Shown here: positions 1 through 6,064 of the stretch, one piece after another
How the letters are laid out: the number at the start of each line of letters is the position of its first letter
Numbering within the stretch: position 1 is the stretch's first letter
NCBI GenBank assembly: GCA_015520985.1
Contig: WAOY01000170.1
Location: 1 to 10,449 of the forward strand
DNA from: DHVE2 group archaeon
GTDB lineage: Archaea > Thermoplasmatota > Thermoplasmata > Thermoplasmatales > Aciduliprofundaceae
Direction: 5' to 3'
Length of the DNA stretch: 10,449 bases
Made by a program: the position numbers and the translations under genes
The notes under the pieces: model-generated
The model's input: the letters and a program-made list of their open reading frames with translations, nothing else
The model's database searches: none
Told to the model about the DNA's origin: nothing

Positions 1-1
1 C

Positions 2-1093
2 ATCGAGAAGAGGATCAAGGAGATCGAAGACGAACTGAAGATAACGAAGTACAACAAGTCCACGGAGAAGCACATACTAAAACTGAAGGCGAGGCTCACT
101 TATCTCAGGAAGCAGTTGGAGGAGCAGAGGAGGAGGGAGAAGAAGAGGGTATCAAAGGAGGGGGTTAAGAAGCAGGGAGACGCGAGGGTATCCCTGATAG
201 GCCCTCCCAGCGTGGGGAAGAGCATGCTGTTCAACAAGCTCACCAACGCCAAGAGCGAGGTGGGCGACTACGCCTTCACCACCCTGGAGGTCCATCCCGG
301 GATAATGAAGTACAAGGGTGCGGAGATACAGGTTCTGGACATGCCGGGGCTGATAGAAGGTGCCTCCAGGGGCAGGGGCAACGGGAGGGAAATCCTGAGC
401 GTGGCCAGGGACTCGGATCTTCTTCTCATAATGCTGGACGTTTTCAACACGGACCTCGATACCATCCTGAAGGAACTGCACCAGTTCGGGATACGCCTCA
501 ATAAGAGGAAGCCGAAGATAAGCATAAAGAGAACCGACAGGGGAGGAATTAAGATTGCGAGCACCGTGGAACTCGAAGTGAGCGAGGACTATCTCCGGGA
601 AATAGCCTGGGAGTTCGGGTACAGGAACGCCGAGATACTGATAAAGGAGAGCATCACCTCCGAGGACTTCATAGACTTCCTCGCGGGAAATAGGGCATAC
701 ATACCTGCGGTGCTTGCCATAAACAAAATTGACCTGGTGGACCGGGATTACCTGGAGGAACTCAGGACGATGTTCCCGGAATGGGACCCGGTGTTCATAT
801 CGGCCTCCACCGGCGTGGGTCTGGACGAACTTAAGGAAAGGATATTCACGAAGATTGGGCTGATACGCGTATATCTCAAGCCCCAGAGCGGAAAGGTGGA
901 TTACGATGCGCCGCTCATCCTGAGGAAGGGCGCTACGATAGAGGACGTGTGCAAGGCGATACACAAGGACTTTCTCAGGAAATTCCGCTACGCCATGGTC
1001 TGGGGCAGGAGCGTCAAGTTCCCGGGACAGCATGTTGGCCTGGATCACGTGGTGGAGGACGAGGACGTGGTTCGCCTGGTTATAAGGAAGTGA
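2..1093 (+). CDS. DRG-family GTPase (archaeal Drg/Rbg homologue), 5' end cut by window edge
   Basis: This is a ribosome-associated type GTPase of the DRG branch of the Obg superfamily; eukaryotic members bind translating ribosomes with partner proteins. The reading frame is open from base 2, giving 363 visible residues. The first 38, rich in Glu, Lys and Arg, form the helical N-terminal region expected of DRG proteins, so the true start lies a few codons left of the window; the TTG at 116 is internal. Visible in order: G1 GPPSVGKS (residues 67-74), the YAFTTLEVHPG G2 region (90-100), G3 DMPG (113-116) with the following LIEGAS and GRGNG glycines, the DRG-specific insertion beginning with LNKRKP and RGGI, G4 NKID (241-244), and a C-terminal TGS domain from about residue 288. 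Length matches archaeal DRG proteins, about 365-370 residues. It converges on the methyltransferase. The exact cellular role in archaea is not established. Confidence 0.95.
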   Translation: MEKRIKEIEDELKITKYNKSTEKHILKLKARLTYLRKQLEEQRRREKKRVSKEGVKKQGDARVSLIGPPSVGKSMLFNKLTNAKSEVGDYAFTTLEVHPGIMKYKGAEIQVLDMPGLIEGASRGRGNGREILSVARDSDLLLIMLDVFNTDLDTILKELHQFGIRLNKRKPKISIKRTDRGGIKIASTVELEVSEDYLREIAWEFGYRNAEILIKESITSEDFIDFLAGNRAYIPAVLAINKIDLVDRDYLEELRTMFPEWDPVFISASTGVGLDELKERIFTKIGLIRVYLKPQSGKVDYDAPLILRKGATIEDVCKAIHKDFLRKFRYAMVWGRSVKFPGQHVGLDHVVEDEDVVRLVIRK

Positions 1094-1741
1094 TCAAACC
1101 TTGGTGAATTCCGCATACTGAAAGAGGTCCTTAACGTACGTTCTCTTCTTCGTCATAGCGAACCCGTGTTTCCTGGCTTCACCTGGGAGATCGTAGGACA
1201 GGAACTCCTCCGCCAGGGGGCACTCGAATTTGTCGATGAGAAGTTTAAAGTAGAAGGGCGCGCGGGAGTAGTCCATCTGGTTGTAGTCAAAGATGTAGAA
1301 CTTCCCGCCGGGCTTGAGAATTCTGCGGACATTATCGAATATCACCCCGCGGTGCTCCGGAGTGAACCCATGGAAAGCGAGCACCATAAGGGCCGCGTGA
1401 AAGAAATCCTCGTAATCGCCCATATCGTCCCTTATGTCCCTCTTCTCTATGCGTATGTTCCCATACCCGCGGGTTTTCTCCCGGGCCCTCTTCAGCATGT
1501 CCTCGGATATATCAAAGCCCACAACGATTCCCGGATCAACCACCGGTGCGAGGATCCTGGCGTTCCTCCCGTTTCCCACGCCGAGCTCAGCGATGTTGTA
1601 TCCCCTTCTGACTTCCGTCTCCTCCAGGAGGATTCGCCTGATGAACCTCCCGTACTGGAATAGCGTGACGAGGTCCAGAATTTCATCGTAGAAGCGCGCC
1701 TCGAACCCTGTTATGACCACGCTGACCTTGGGATTACCCAT
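1094..1741 (-). CDS. class I SAM-dependent methyltransferase (type 11-like), substrate unknown
   Basis: The 215-residue protein has the Rossmann-like fold of class I methyltransferases, which transfer a methyl group from S-adenosylmethionine. Motif I is ELGVGNGRN (residues 52-60). The acidic residue ending strand 2 is D78 in GFDISEDML. An RDIRD segment (101-105) fits the adenine-contacting region, and LKPGG (142-146) is the typical post-motif turn before a beta strand. The N-terminal 45 residues include ARFYDEI and form a cap seen in UbiE/methyltransferase-11-like proteins. The ATG at 1741 is favoured because a TATA box lies about 26 bases upstream, implying a leaderless transcript. Nothing in the sequence fixes the substrate; a small molecule, lipid, quinone, protein or RNA are all possible. 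It is transcribed away from the TPR operon and ends back-to-back with the GTPase gene. Confidence 0.88.
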   Translation of the reverse strand: MGNPKVSVVITGFEARFYDEILDLVTLFQYGRFIRRILLEETEVRRGYNIAELGVGNGRNARILAPVVDPGIVVGFDISEDMLKRAREKTRGYGNIRIEKRDIRDDMGDYEDFFHAALMVLAFHGFTPEHRGVIFDNVRRILKPGGKFYIFDYNQMDYSRAPFYFKLLIDKFECPLAEEFLSYDLPGEARKHGFAMTKKRTYVKDLFQYAEFTKV

Positions 1742-1761
1742 GCTGGTGGATACACTGCGCC

Positions 1762-1780
1762 GATTAAATACTTTCCCCGC
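1762..1780 (-). promoter_or_regulatory. archaeal promoter (BRE + TATA box) for the methyltransferase
   Basis: Read on the minus strand, a purine-rich GGGGAAAG element is followed directly by TATTTAATC (1762-1770). The TATA centre is about 26 bases before the ATG at 1741, so transcription should begin at or next to the start codon. The spacing fits archaeal TBP/TFB promoters; the leaderless reading is inferred. Confidence 0.65.
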
Positions 1781-1790
1781 GTTTCAAAGG

Positions 1791-1808
1791 TGGGAAAAAT
1801 ATTTTATC
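1791..1808 (+). promoter_or_regulatory. archaeal promoter (BRE + TATA box) for the TPR operon
   Basis: A purine-rich GGGAAAA stretch precedes ATATTTTAT (1799-1807). The box centre is about 27 bases before the GTG at 1829. This supports 1829 rather than the in-frame GTG at 1790 as the start, because the 1790 codon would lie upstream of the box. It sits back-to-back with the methyltransferase promoter inside an 87-base divergent region. Confidence 0.6.
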
Positions 1809-1828
1809 CGTTATGCCGTTTTACATCC

Positions 1829-2713
1829 GTGAAGTGCGTCATCTGCGGCAGGGAGTCCACGAAGCCCGTGTGCGGCGTTTGCGCCAAGCAGATTGCCATG
1901 GACCGCCCGTTCCTTCTTGACCGCGGACTCCTCGTATCCGAGTGGGGCGGCGAGCCCGAATACAGGGAGAACGGATTCGTGTTCCCGGACGAGATACGCA
2001 GGCTCAACGAGATGGGGAAGAGGCGGCTGATGGGAGAAGATGCTGATGGGGTGATGCTGGCGAAGTTCGCGATACTCTTTCACCGCAGGTTCTCCTTCAT
2101 ACTGGACAGCATGGAGATAGATCCAGGGTACTACCTCAAACTGGCGAGGGAGTTCGTGGAGAGGGAGGAGAGCGACGAAGCCAGATATCTCCTCGCGACA
2201 ATCTACATGGAGATGAAGGAGCCCGAGGAGGCTGAGAAGATCCTTGAGGGGATATGGAGGAAGAGCAGGGATTATGCTATTCTCTACGGGAAAGCACTGG
2301 TTTCGCAGGGCAAATGGGGCAGGGCGGTGGAGGTTTACAACGAGATCCTCGGGGATAACAAGGAGGACGCGGAGATATGGAAACTCCTGGCGGAGGCGCT
2401 CTACACCTCTGGAAACTACGAGGACGCGGAGCGCGCGTACCTCAAGGCCCTGCAGATAAACAAGGACGATTACGAGGCCTGGTACCTCCGGGGCCTCTGT
2501 CTCAGGAGGATGGGGAAGTGGGGCGGCGCCCTGCAGTCGTTCCAGACCGCAATCAGGAAGAACCCGAGATACAGGGAGGCATACGAGGGGATGCTGGAAA
2601 TCCTCATGGAGAGGGGGATGTACAGCCGGGCGCTGGAGATCCTGAAGAAGATGAAGGAGGAGGGCTTCGATGTGGACGAGAGGATCAGGGAAGTGGAGGG
2701 GATGGTGGAATGA
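1829..2713 (+). CDS. zinc-ribbon TPR-repeat protein, function unknown
   Basis: The 294-residue protein begins with a compact treble CxxC pair, CVIC (Cys3, Cys6) and CGVC (Cys15, Cys18), a likely zinc-binding ribbon. A linker of about 90 residues follows. From about residue 110 the protein is built of tetratricopeptide repeats: recognisable 34-residue helical hairpins include those with DEARYLLATIYMEM, AEIWKLLAEALYTSGNYEDA, YEAWYLRGLCLRRMGKW and YREAYEGMLEILMERG. TPRs are protein-binding scaffolds, so this is probably an adaptor or assembly factor in the cytoplasm; there is no signal peptide or membrane segment. The GTG at 1829 is chosen because it opens right at the zinc ribbon and is correctly spaced from a TATA box. 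An in-frame GTG at 1790 would add 13 residues. Its stop overlaps the ATG of the next TPR gene, so the two are almost certainly co-translated and may work together. Confidence 0.85.
   Translation: MKCVICGRESTKPVCGVCAKQIAMDRPFLLDRGLLVSEWGGEPEYRENGFVFPDEIRRLNEMGKRRLMGEDADGVMLAKFAILFHRRFSFILDSMEIDPGYYLKLAREFVEREESDEARYLLATIYMEMKEPEEAEKILEGIWRKSRDYAILYGKALVSQGKWGRAVEVYNEILGDNKEDAEIWKLLAEALYTSGNYEDAERAYLKALQINKDDYEAWYLRGLCLRRMGKWGGALQSFQTAIRKNPRYREAYEGMLEILMERGMYSRALEILKKMKEEGFDVDERIREVEGMVE
2695..2703 (+). promoter_or_regulatory. strong Shine-Dalgarno sequence for the large TPR gene
   Basis: GGAGGGGAT matches eight of nine positions of GGAGGTGAT, the full complement of the archaeal 16S rRNA 3' end. 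It ends six bases before the ATG at 2710, inside the last codons of the upstream gene. It decides the start of the downstream gene against longer in-frame extensions. Confidence 0.75.
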
Positions 2714-5094
2714 AGGTGCTTGAGAAGGTAAAAACCATGCCCATCGAGGAATTCTACCGGGTCTGCAACAGGCTGGTAAAGGAGATGGGCTTCCGCATCA
2801 GGAACGGGGTTTACCGCGAGAACACCGTGGTCTTCGACGCCTTCATGCCCGTGCCCGGGGGGGAGATACGGTACATCATCATATTCATCAGGAAGGACAG
2901 CTTCAACGCCCTGGACCTGGAGGACCTCGTGGATTTCGAGACTCTGCAGATCAGGTGGATGATCATAACCACAGGAAGGATAGAGGAGAGCGCCAGGGAA
3001 AAGGTCCCTGAAAACATGGACGTTACGCTTATGGACGGCGCGGACTTCGAGCGCCTGCTTTTGGAATTCGGCATAGTGGAGGAGGGGAGAAAGGAGGGGA
3101 GTTACTTGCCCAGCGCCGGCAAGCTGGACGAGGAGCTCGCCTGGGCGGAGGAGTTCCTCGCCGCGGGGAATTACCAGAAGGCGATGGAGCACGTGGAGCA
3201 GGCCCTCAGGATAAAGAGCACTCCCCGGGGCCTGAAGATAAAGGCGAGGATTCTGAACGCCCTCGGCAAGTACGACGAAGCGGTGTCCATCCTCACTGGA
3301 GTTCTGGAGTCGAACGTGCGCGATGACGAGGCCTGGTTCATCCTCGCTGAGGTCCTGGAGAACATGGGCCGCGAAGAGGAGGCCGAAGAGGCCTACGGGC
3401 AGTGCGTAAGGTTTAACCCAAGAAACCTGGGGTGCTGGCTCAACCGCGGGAACATTCTTTTCTCCATGGGAAAGCTGGACGAGGCGCTCCTGTGCTACGA
3501 GAAGGCCCTGAGCATAAGGCAGGACGTACCGGATGCGTGGAACAACAGGGGCATCGTGCTCAAGCACCTGGGCAAGTACGACGAGGCAATGCGCAGCTAC
3601 AACGCCGCGCTTAAATATGACCCTGATTTCGCCAGGGCGTATCTTAACAAGGCGATACTCTTCTTCGACATGCGCAGGTACGAGGAGGCGGAGAACGCGG
3701 CATACGAGTACCTCAAGAGGGAGGAAGGGGAGGAGGGATACCTGCTCCTTGCGAACATATACCTCAAGAGACAGATGCTGGGCAAGGCAGAGGAGATGGC
3801 CAGGAGGGCTCTTGAGATAAATCCGGGGAGCATAGAAGCGCGTAAAATCCTGAGGAAGATAACCGGAGGAAAGGCGAGGGACGTGGGAGAGGACCTGAAG
3901 AGGAGTATAGGGGACATCCTTGCCATGCTTCCGGAGGGGGAGATGGACGGCGTGCGCGAGGCACTGCGGGAGGCGCAGGAACTCGCAACCTCAGGGGATC
4001 TTGAGGGCGCAAAGGACAAACTGGAGGAAGCGAAGAAACTACTCAGGGATTATGTGGACGAGCAGAGCCTGAAGAAGGCGCTGATGGAGGATATCATCGA
4101 GATTGCCCAGGAGAGCGGCACCGTGGTGGGGGATGACCTTGAATCCATGAGCCTGGAGGAACTGCGCGACCTGAGGGCGAGGTTGATAAGGAACATAAAG
4201 AGGAGGGGCGCCGAGGAAAAGACCCGGGAGAAGTTGCTGGAGTCCCTGAAAAAAATACGCCAGGACCTGGAAAGGGGCGGGCTGCTCAACGGGGAAATAG
4301 ACGCGGAGATAAAAGCGGCGGAGGAGCATATAACTGCAGGGGAGTTCACCGAGGCCATAGAGGTGCTCCTGGGTATAAGCGCAAAGATCGAGAGGAGGCG
4401 CCTGGACGAGATGAGGGAGTTCCTCGTGGAGGACACCCGCGAACTGCTCAGGGACGCAGGGATGGAGATTCCCGGGGATCTGGACAGCATGGACATACCC
4501 CGGCTGAGGGAACTCAGGGCTGAGGCTCTGGAGAAACTGAAGGGCGGCAAGGGGAGTGAGGAGGAGAATGCACTCAGGACGATGGTCGCCGCTCTGGGCG
4601 GCGCCGTGGGTGCCGCTGGGACGAGGGGGATCAGGGACGAGGTCATAGGGGACATAGTTGAACTTTCCAGGATCGCCGGGGAGGAGGTGCCGGAGGATCT
4701 TGAATCCATGGGCCTGGAGGAGCTCCGCGACTTGCGGAGGGAGATAATAGAGAGGCTCAAGACAAGGGCAACGGTGGAGGAAGGGAGTGAGGAGGCTAGG
4801 TACCCGGGGGGGTTCGCCCAGGTTCTCCTGGAGACAGGGAAGATTGATCTACTTCTCAGCGGAGATATCGATGAGGACGAGTATCTTGCCAATGCCATCG
4901 GGATAATCCATTTCCAGCGGGGAGAGTATGAGAAGGCGGCGGAGCAGTTCAAGAGGGCCCTGGCGATAAATCCGGAGTTAAGGGAGGCTGAGTTCAATCT
5001 GGGCATCGCGCTCATAAAGATGGGGAACGAGGAGGAGGGAAGGATGCACCTGCGCAGGATAGGCATGGAGGAGTTTGCGGAAAGAAAAATCTAA
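2710..5094 (+). CDS. large multidomain protein: degenerate Mrr-like nuclease-fold domain, TPR array, triple 40-residue motif, terminal TPRs
   Basis: The 794-residue protein has four visible parts. Residues 8-122 resemble the Mrr/restriction-endonuclease fold: an EFYRVCNRLVKEMGF opening helix, VVFDAF with the acidic position D43, a hydrophobic strand, then ITTGRIEESAREK and LMDGADFERLL, which match the end of Mrr domains well. The catalytic Q/E-x-K appears replaced by I-x-I (I58, I60), so cleavage activity is doubtful. Residues 142-374 hold about seven TPRs. Residues 411-684 are charged and helical, with a 40-residue motif at 458-497, 572-611 and 645-684. Residues about 715-780 hold a final TPR pair. 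The start is the ATG overlapping the upstream stop (ATGA), preceded by a strong Shine-Dalgarno. A purely cytoplasmic scaffold that recruits partners, perhaps on nucleic acid, is inference; no function is known to me. Confidence 0.85.
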   Translation: MKVLEKVKTMPIEEFYRVCNRLVKEMGFRIRNGVYRENTVVFDAFMPVPGGEIRYIIIFIRKDSFNALDLEDLVDFETLQIRWMIITTGRIEESAREKVPENMDVTLMDGADFERLLLEFGIVEEGRKEGSYLPSAGKLDEELAWAEEFLAAGNYQKAMEHVEQALRIKSTPRGLKIKARILNALGKYDEAVSILTGVLESNVRDDEAWFILAEVLENMGREEEAEEAYGQCVRFNPRNLGCWLNRGNILFSMGKLDEALLCYEKALSIRQDVPDAWNNRGIVLKHLGKYDEAMRSYNAALKYDPDFARAYLNKAILFFDMRRYEEAENAAYEYLKREEGEEGYLLLANIYLKRQMLGKAEEMARRALEINPGSIEARKILRKITGGKARDVGEDLKRSIGDILAMLPEGEMDGVREALREAQELATSGDLEGAKDKLEEAKKLLRDYVDEQSLKKALMEDIIEIAQESGTVVGDDLESMSLEELRDLRARLIRNIKRRGAEEKTREKLLESLKKIRQDLERGGLLNGEIDAEIKAAEEHITAGEFTEAIEVLLGISAKIERRRLDEMREFLVEDTRELLRDAGMEIPGDLDSMDIPRLRELRAEALEKLKGGKGSEEENALRTMVAALGGAVGAAGTRGIRDEVIGDIVELSRIAGEEVPEDLESMGLEELRDLRREIIERLKTRATVEEGSEEARYPGGFAQVLLETGKIDLLLSGDIDEDEYLANAIGIIHFQRGEYEKAAEQFKRALAINPELREAEFNLGIALIKMGNEEEGRMHLRRIGMEEFAERKI
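4081..4200 (+). repeat. coding repeat, copy 1 of the 40-residue motif (residues 458-497)
   Basis: The unit begins LMEDIIEIAQESG, continues through DDLESMSLEELRDLR, and ends NIK. It aligns without gaps to the other two copies, each exactly 40 codons. It is preceded by a helical hairpin starting at residue 411 (EMDGVREAL, then ATSGDLEGAKDKLEEA). Confidence 0.8.
4423..4542 (+). repeat. coding repeat, copy 2 of the 40-residue motif (residues 572-611)
   Basis: The unit begins LVEDTRELLRDAG, continues IPGDLDSMDIPRLRELR, and ends EKLK. It is the most divergent copy. A hairpin starting at residue 529 (EIDAEIKAAEEHITAGEFTEA) resembles the one before copy 1, so hairpin plus motif form a duplicated module of roughly 115 residues. 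Confidence 0.75.
4642..4761 (+). repeat. coding repeat, copy 3 of the 40-residue motif (residues 645-684)
   Basis: The unit begins VIGDIVELSRIAG, continues PEDLESMGLEELRDLR, and ends ERLK. Over 39 bases (4699-4737 against 4138-4176 in copy 1) I count 34 identical, so these two copies are close at DNA level too. The preceding hairpin is missing; instead there is a Gly/Ala-rich linker. Confidence 0.8.
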
Positions 5095-5098
5095 ATGC
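5080..5098 (+). promoter_or_regulatory. archaeal promoter for the channel operon, overlapping the end of the TPR gene
   Basis: A purine-rich GAAAGAAAAA run leads into TCTAAATGC, a TATA-like box centred about 26 bases before the ATG at 5120. The box spans the stop codon of the upstream gene (5092-5094). The fit to a TATA consensus is weaker than at the other promoters here. Confidence 0.5.
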
Positions 5099-5119
5099 TA
5101 TACTCCCATACCTTCCCCG

Positions 5120-6064
5120 ATGGCCTTCACGCTGAAGAACCGGGTGATACTTTTCGTTTTGATGGTCATCTCCCTGATACTGCTGGGGAGCCTGGGGTTT
5201 CTGATAATTAAAATATACGTGGAGCACCAGCAGACCACGCTTACCGATGCCATATATTTCAGCGTGGCCACCATTTCCACCCTGGGATATTTTCCCCAGG
5301 ACACCGTCCTAACCAGCGAGGTGGGGAAGTGGTTCCACATATTCTACCTTGGTCTCGGCCTTGCGATAATATTCGGGGGCCTTCAGACCATCGTTGGTCC
5401 CTGGCTGGAGATGAAGATACAGCGCGCCGAGCGCGGATGGAGGGTCCCACTGCCAAAGGATGCGCACGTGGTGATATGCGGCTACAACGACCTGGCTGAT
5501 TACATAACCCGCAAACTTAAGATGCTCGGGGTGCCATACATAGTTGTGGACCGCAATCCCCCGGAGAACGTGCCCCATGTGGAGGGAGATTGCACGGAAG
5601 TGGCCACCCTGAAAAAGGCGAACCTTGACCGTGCATCCGCGCTCATCGCGTTGCTGGACGAGAAGGACAACGCCATGGTTTCCCTTACCGCCAGGGGGGT
5701 GAGCGATGAAATAAACATAATAGCGATAGCCACGACCCGCCATGGGGAGGACATAATAAAGAAGTCCGGAGCTAACGTGGTTATCTCGAAGAACCTCCTC
5801 CTGGGGAAGATGATACAGTACTGGGCAACGGGTGATTACAAGTACGACATATTCGCCTCGGTGGAGCGCATGCCCATCCGGGAGAAGGTGATAAAGGGGA
5901 GCATGGCCAACAGGAGGATCGCCGAACTCAAGTTCGGGGAAAAGTACGGCACGATCCTTGCGGTGCACCGTAACGGGAAGATCATAGCGAACCCCGATCC
6001 GAACTTCATCCTCAAGGCGGGGGACATCGTGATATATGCGCCCAGGGGAGGTGATGCTTCGTGA
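5120..6064 (+). CDS. two-TM potassium-channel-like protein with RCK (TrkA-N/TrkA-C) domain
   Basis: The 314-residue protein has the architecture of MthK-type channels, which tetramerise in the membrane and are gated by ligands binding a cytoplasmic RCK ring. TM1 spans about residues 9-33. The pore helix and filter lie at 42-59 (DAIYFSVATISTLGYFP). TM2 spans about 68-97. RCK_N covers about 116-235, with the nucleotide-binding region starting VVICGYNDLA and an acidic D144 in VVDRNP, then DCTEVATLKKA. RCK_C covers about 243-310. The filter reads TLGYF where most potassium channels have TVGYG, and the Rossmann loop is GYNDLA rather than GxGxxG; both changes could alter selectivity or ligand. The ATG at 5120 is chosen over the in-frame TTG at 5075 because TM1 then follows at once and a TATA-like box is correctly spaced. 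The next gene, a soluble RCK protein, overlaps its stop. Confidence 0.85.
   Translation: MAFTLKNRVILFVLMVISLILLGSLGFLIIKIYVEHQQTTLTDAIYFSVATISTLGYFPQDTVLTSEVGKWFHIFYLGLGLAIIFGGLQTIVGPWLEMKIQRAERGWRVPLPKDAHVVICGYNDLADYITRKLKMLGVPYIVVDRNPPENVPHVEGDCTEVATLKKANLDRASALIALLDEKDNAMVSLTARGVSDEINIIAIATTRHGEDIIKKSGANVVISKNLLLGKMIQYWATGDYKYDIFASVERMPIREKVIKGSMANRRIAELKFGEKYGTILAVHRNGKIIANPDPNFILKAGDIVIYAPRGGDAS
6047..6055 (+). promoter_or_regulatory. perfect nine-base Shine-Dalgarno for the soluble RCK gene
   Basis: GGAGGTGAT is the exact complement of the conserved archaeal 16S rRNA 3' end and lies five bases before the GTG at 6061. It is inside the last codons of the channel gene. Such a strong site beside a GTGA overlap suggests efficient, possibly independent, initiation so that the soluble subunit is made in at least equal amount. 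Confidence 0.8.

Noticed and set aside
152..1048. Long minus-strand open frame opposite the GTPase (298 codons)
   Set aside because: Shadow of the plus-strand gene in GC-rich DNA; no recognisable domain, while the plus strand has all GTPase motifs.
1790..1828. An earlier GTG start for the zinc-ribbon TPR protein
   Set aside because: It lies upstream of the best TATA box, and the 13 extra residues do not look like part of the ribbon. It stays possible if the other TATA-like sequence at 1763-1770 serves the plus strand.
2377..2709. An in-frame upstream extension of the large TPR protein by 111 residues
   Set aside because: It overlaps the zinc-ribbon TPR gene in another frame, and its translation is Gly/Arg/Pro-rich and unlike a domain. 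The ATG at 2710 has the ATGA overlap and a strong Shine-Dalgarno.
4050..5066. Minus-strand open frame of 338 codons opposite the repeat region
   Set aside because: Serine-rich translation is what reversed Glu/Leu/Arg-rich helical coding gives; no promoter and no domain.
5075..5119. An earlier TTG start for the channel protein
   Set aside because: It lies inside the preceding gene, adds a polar 15-residue leader before TM1, and is upstream of the TATA-like box.
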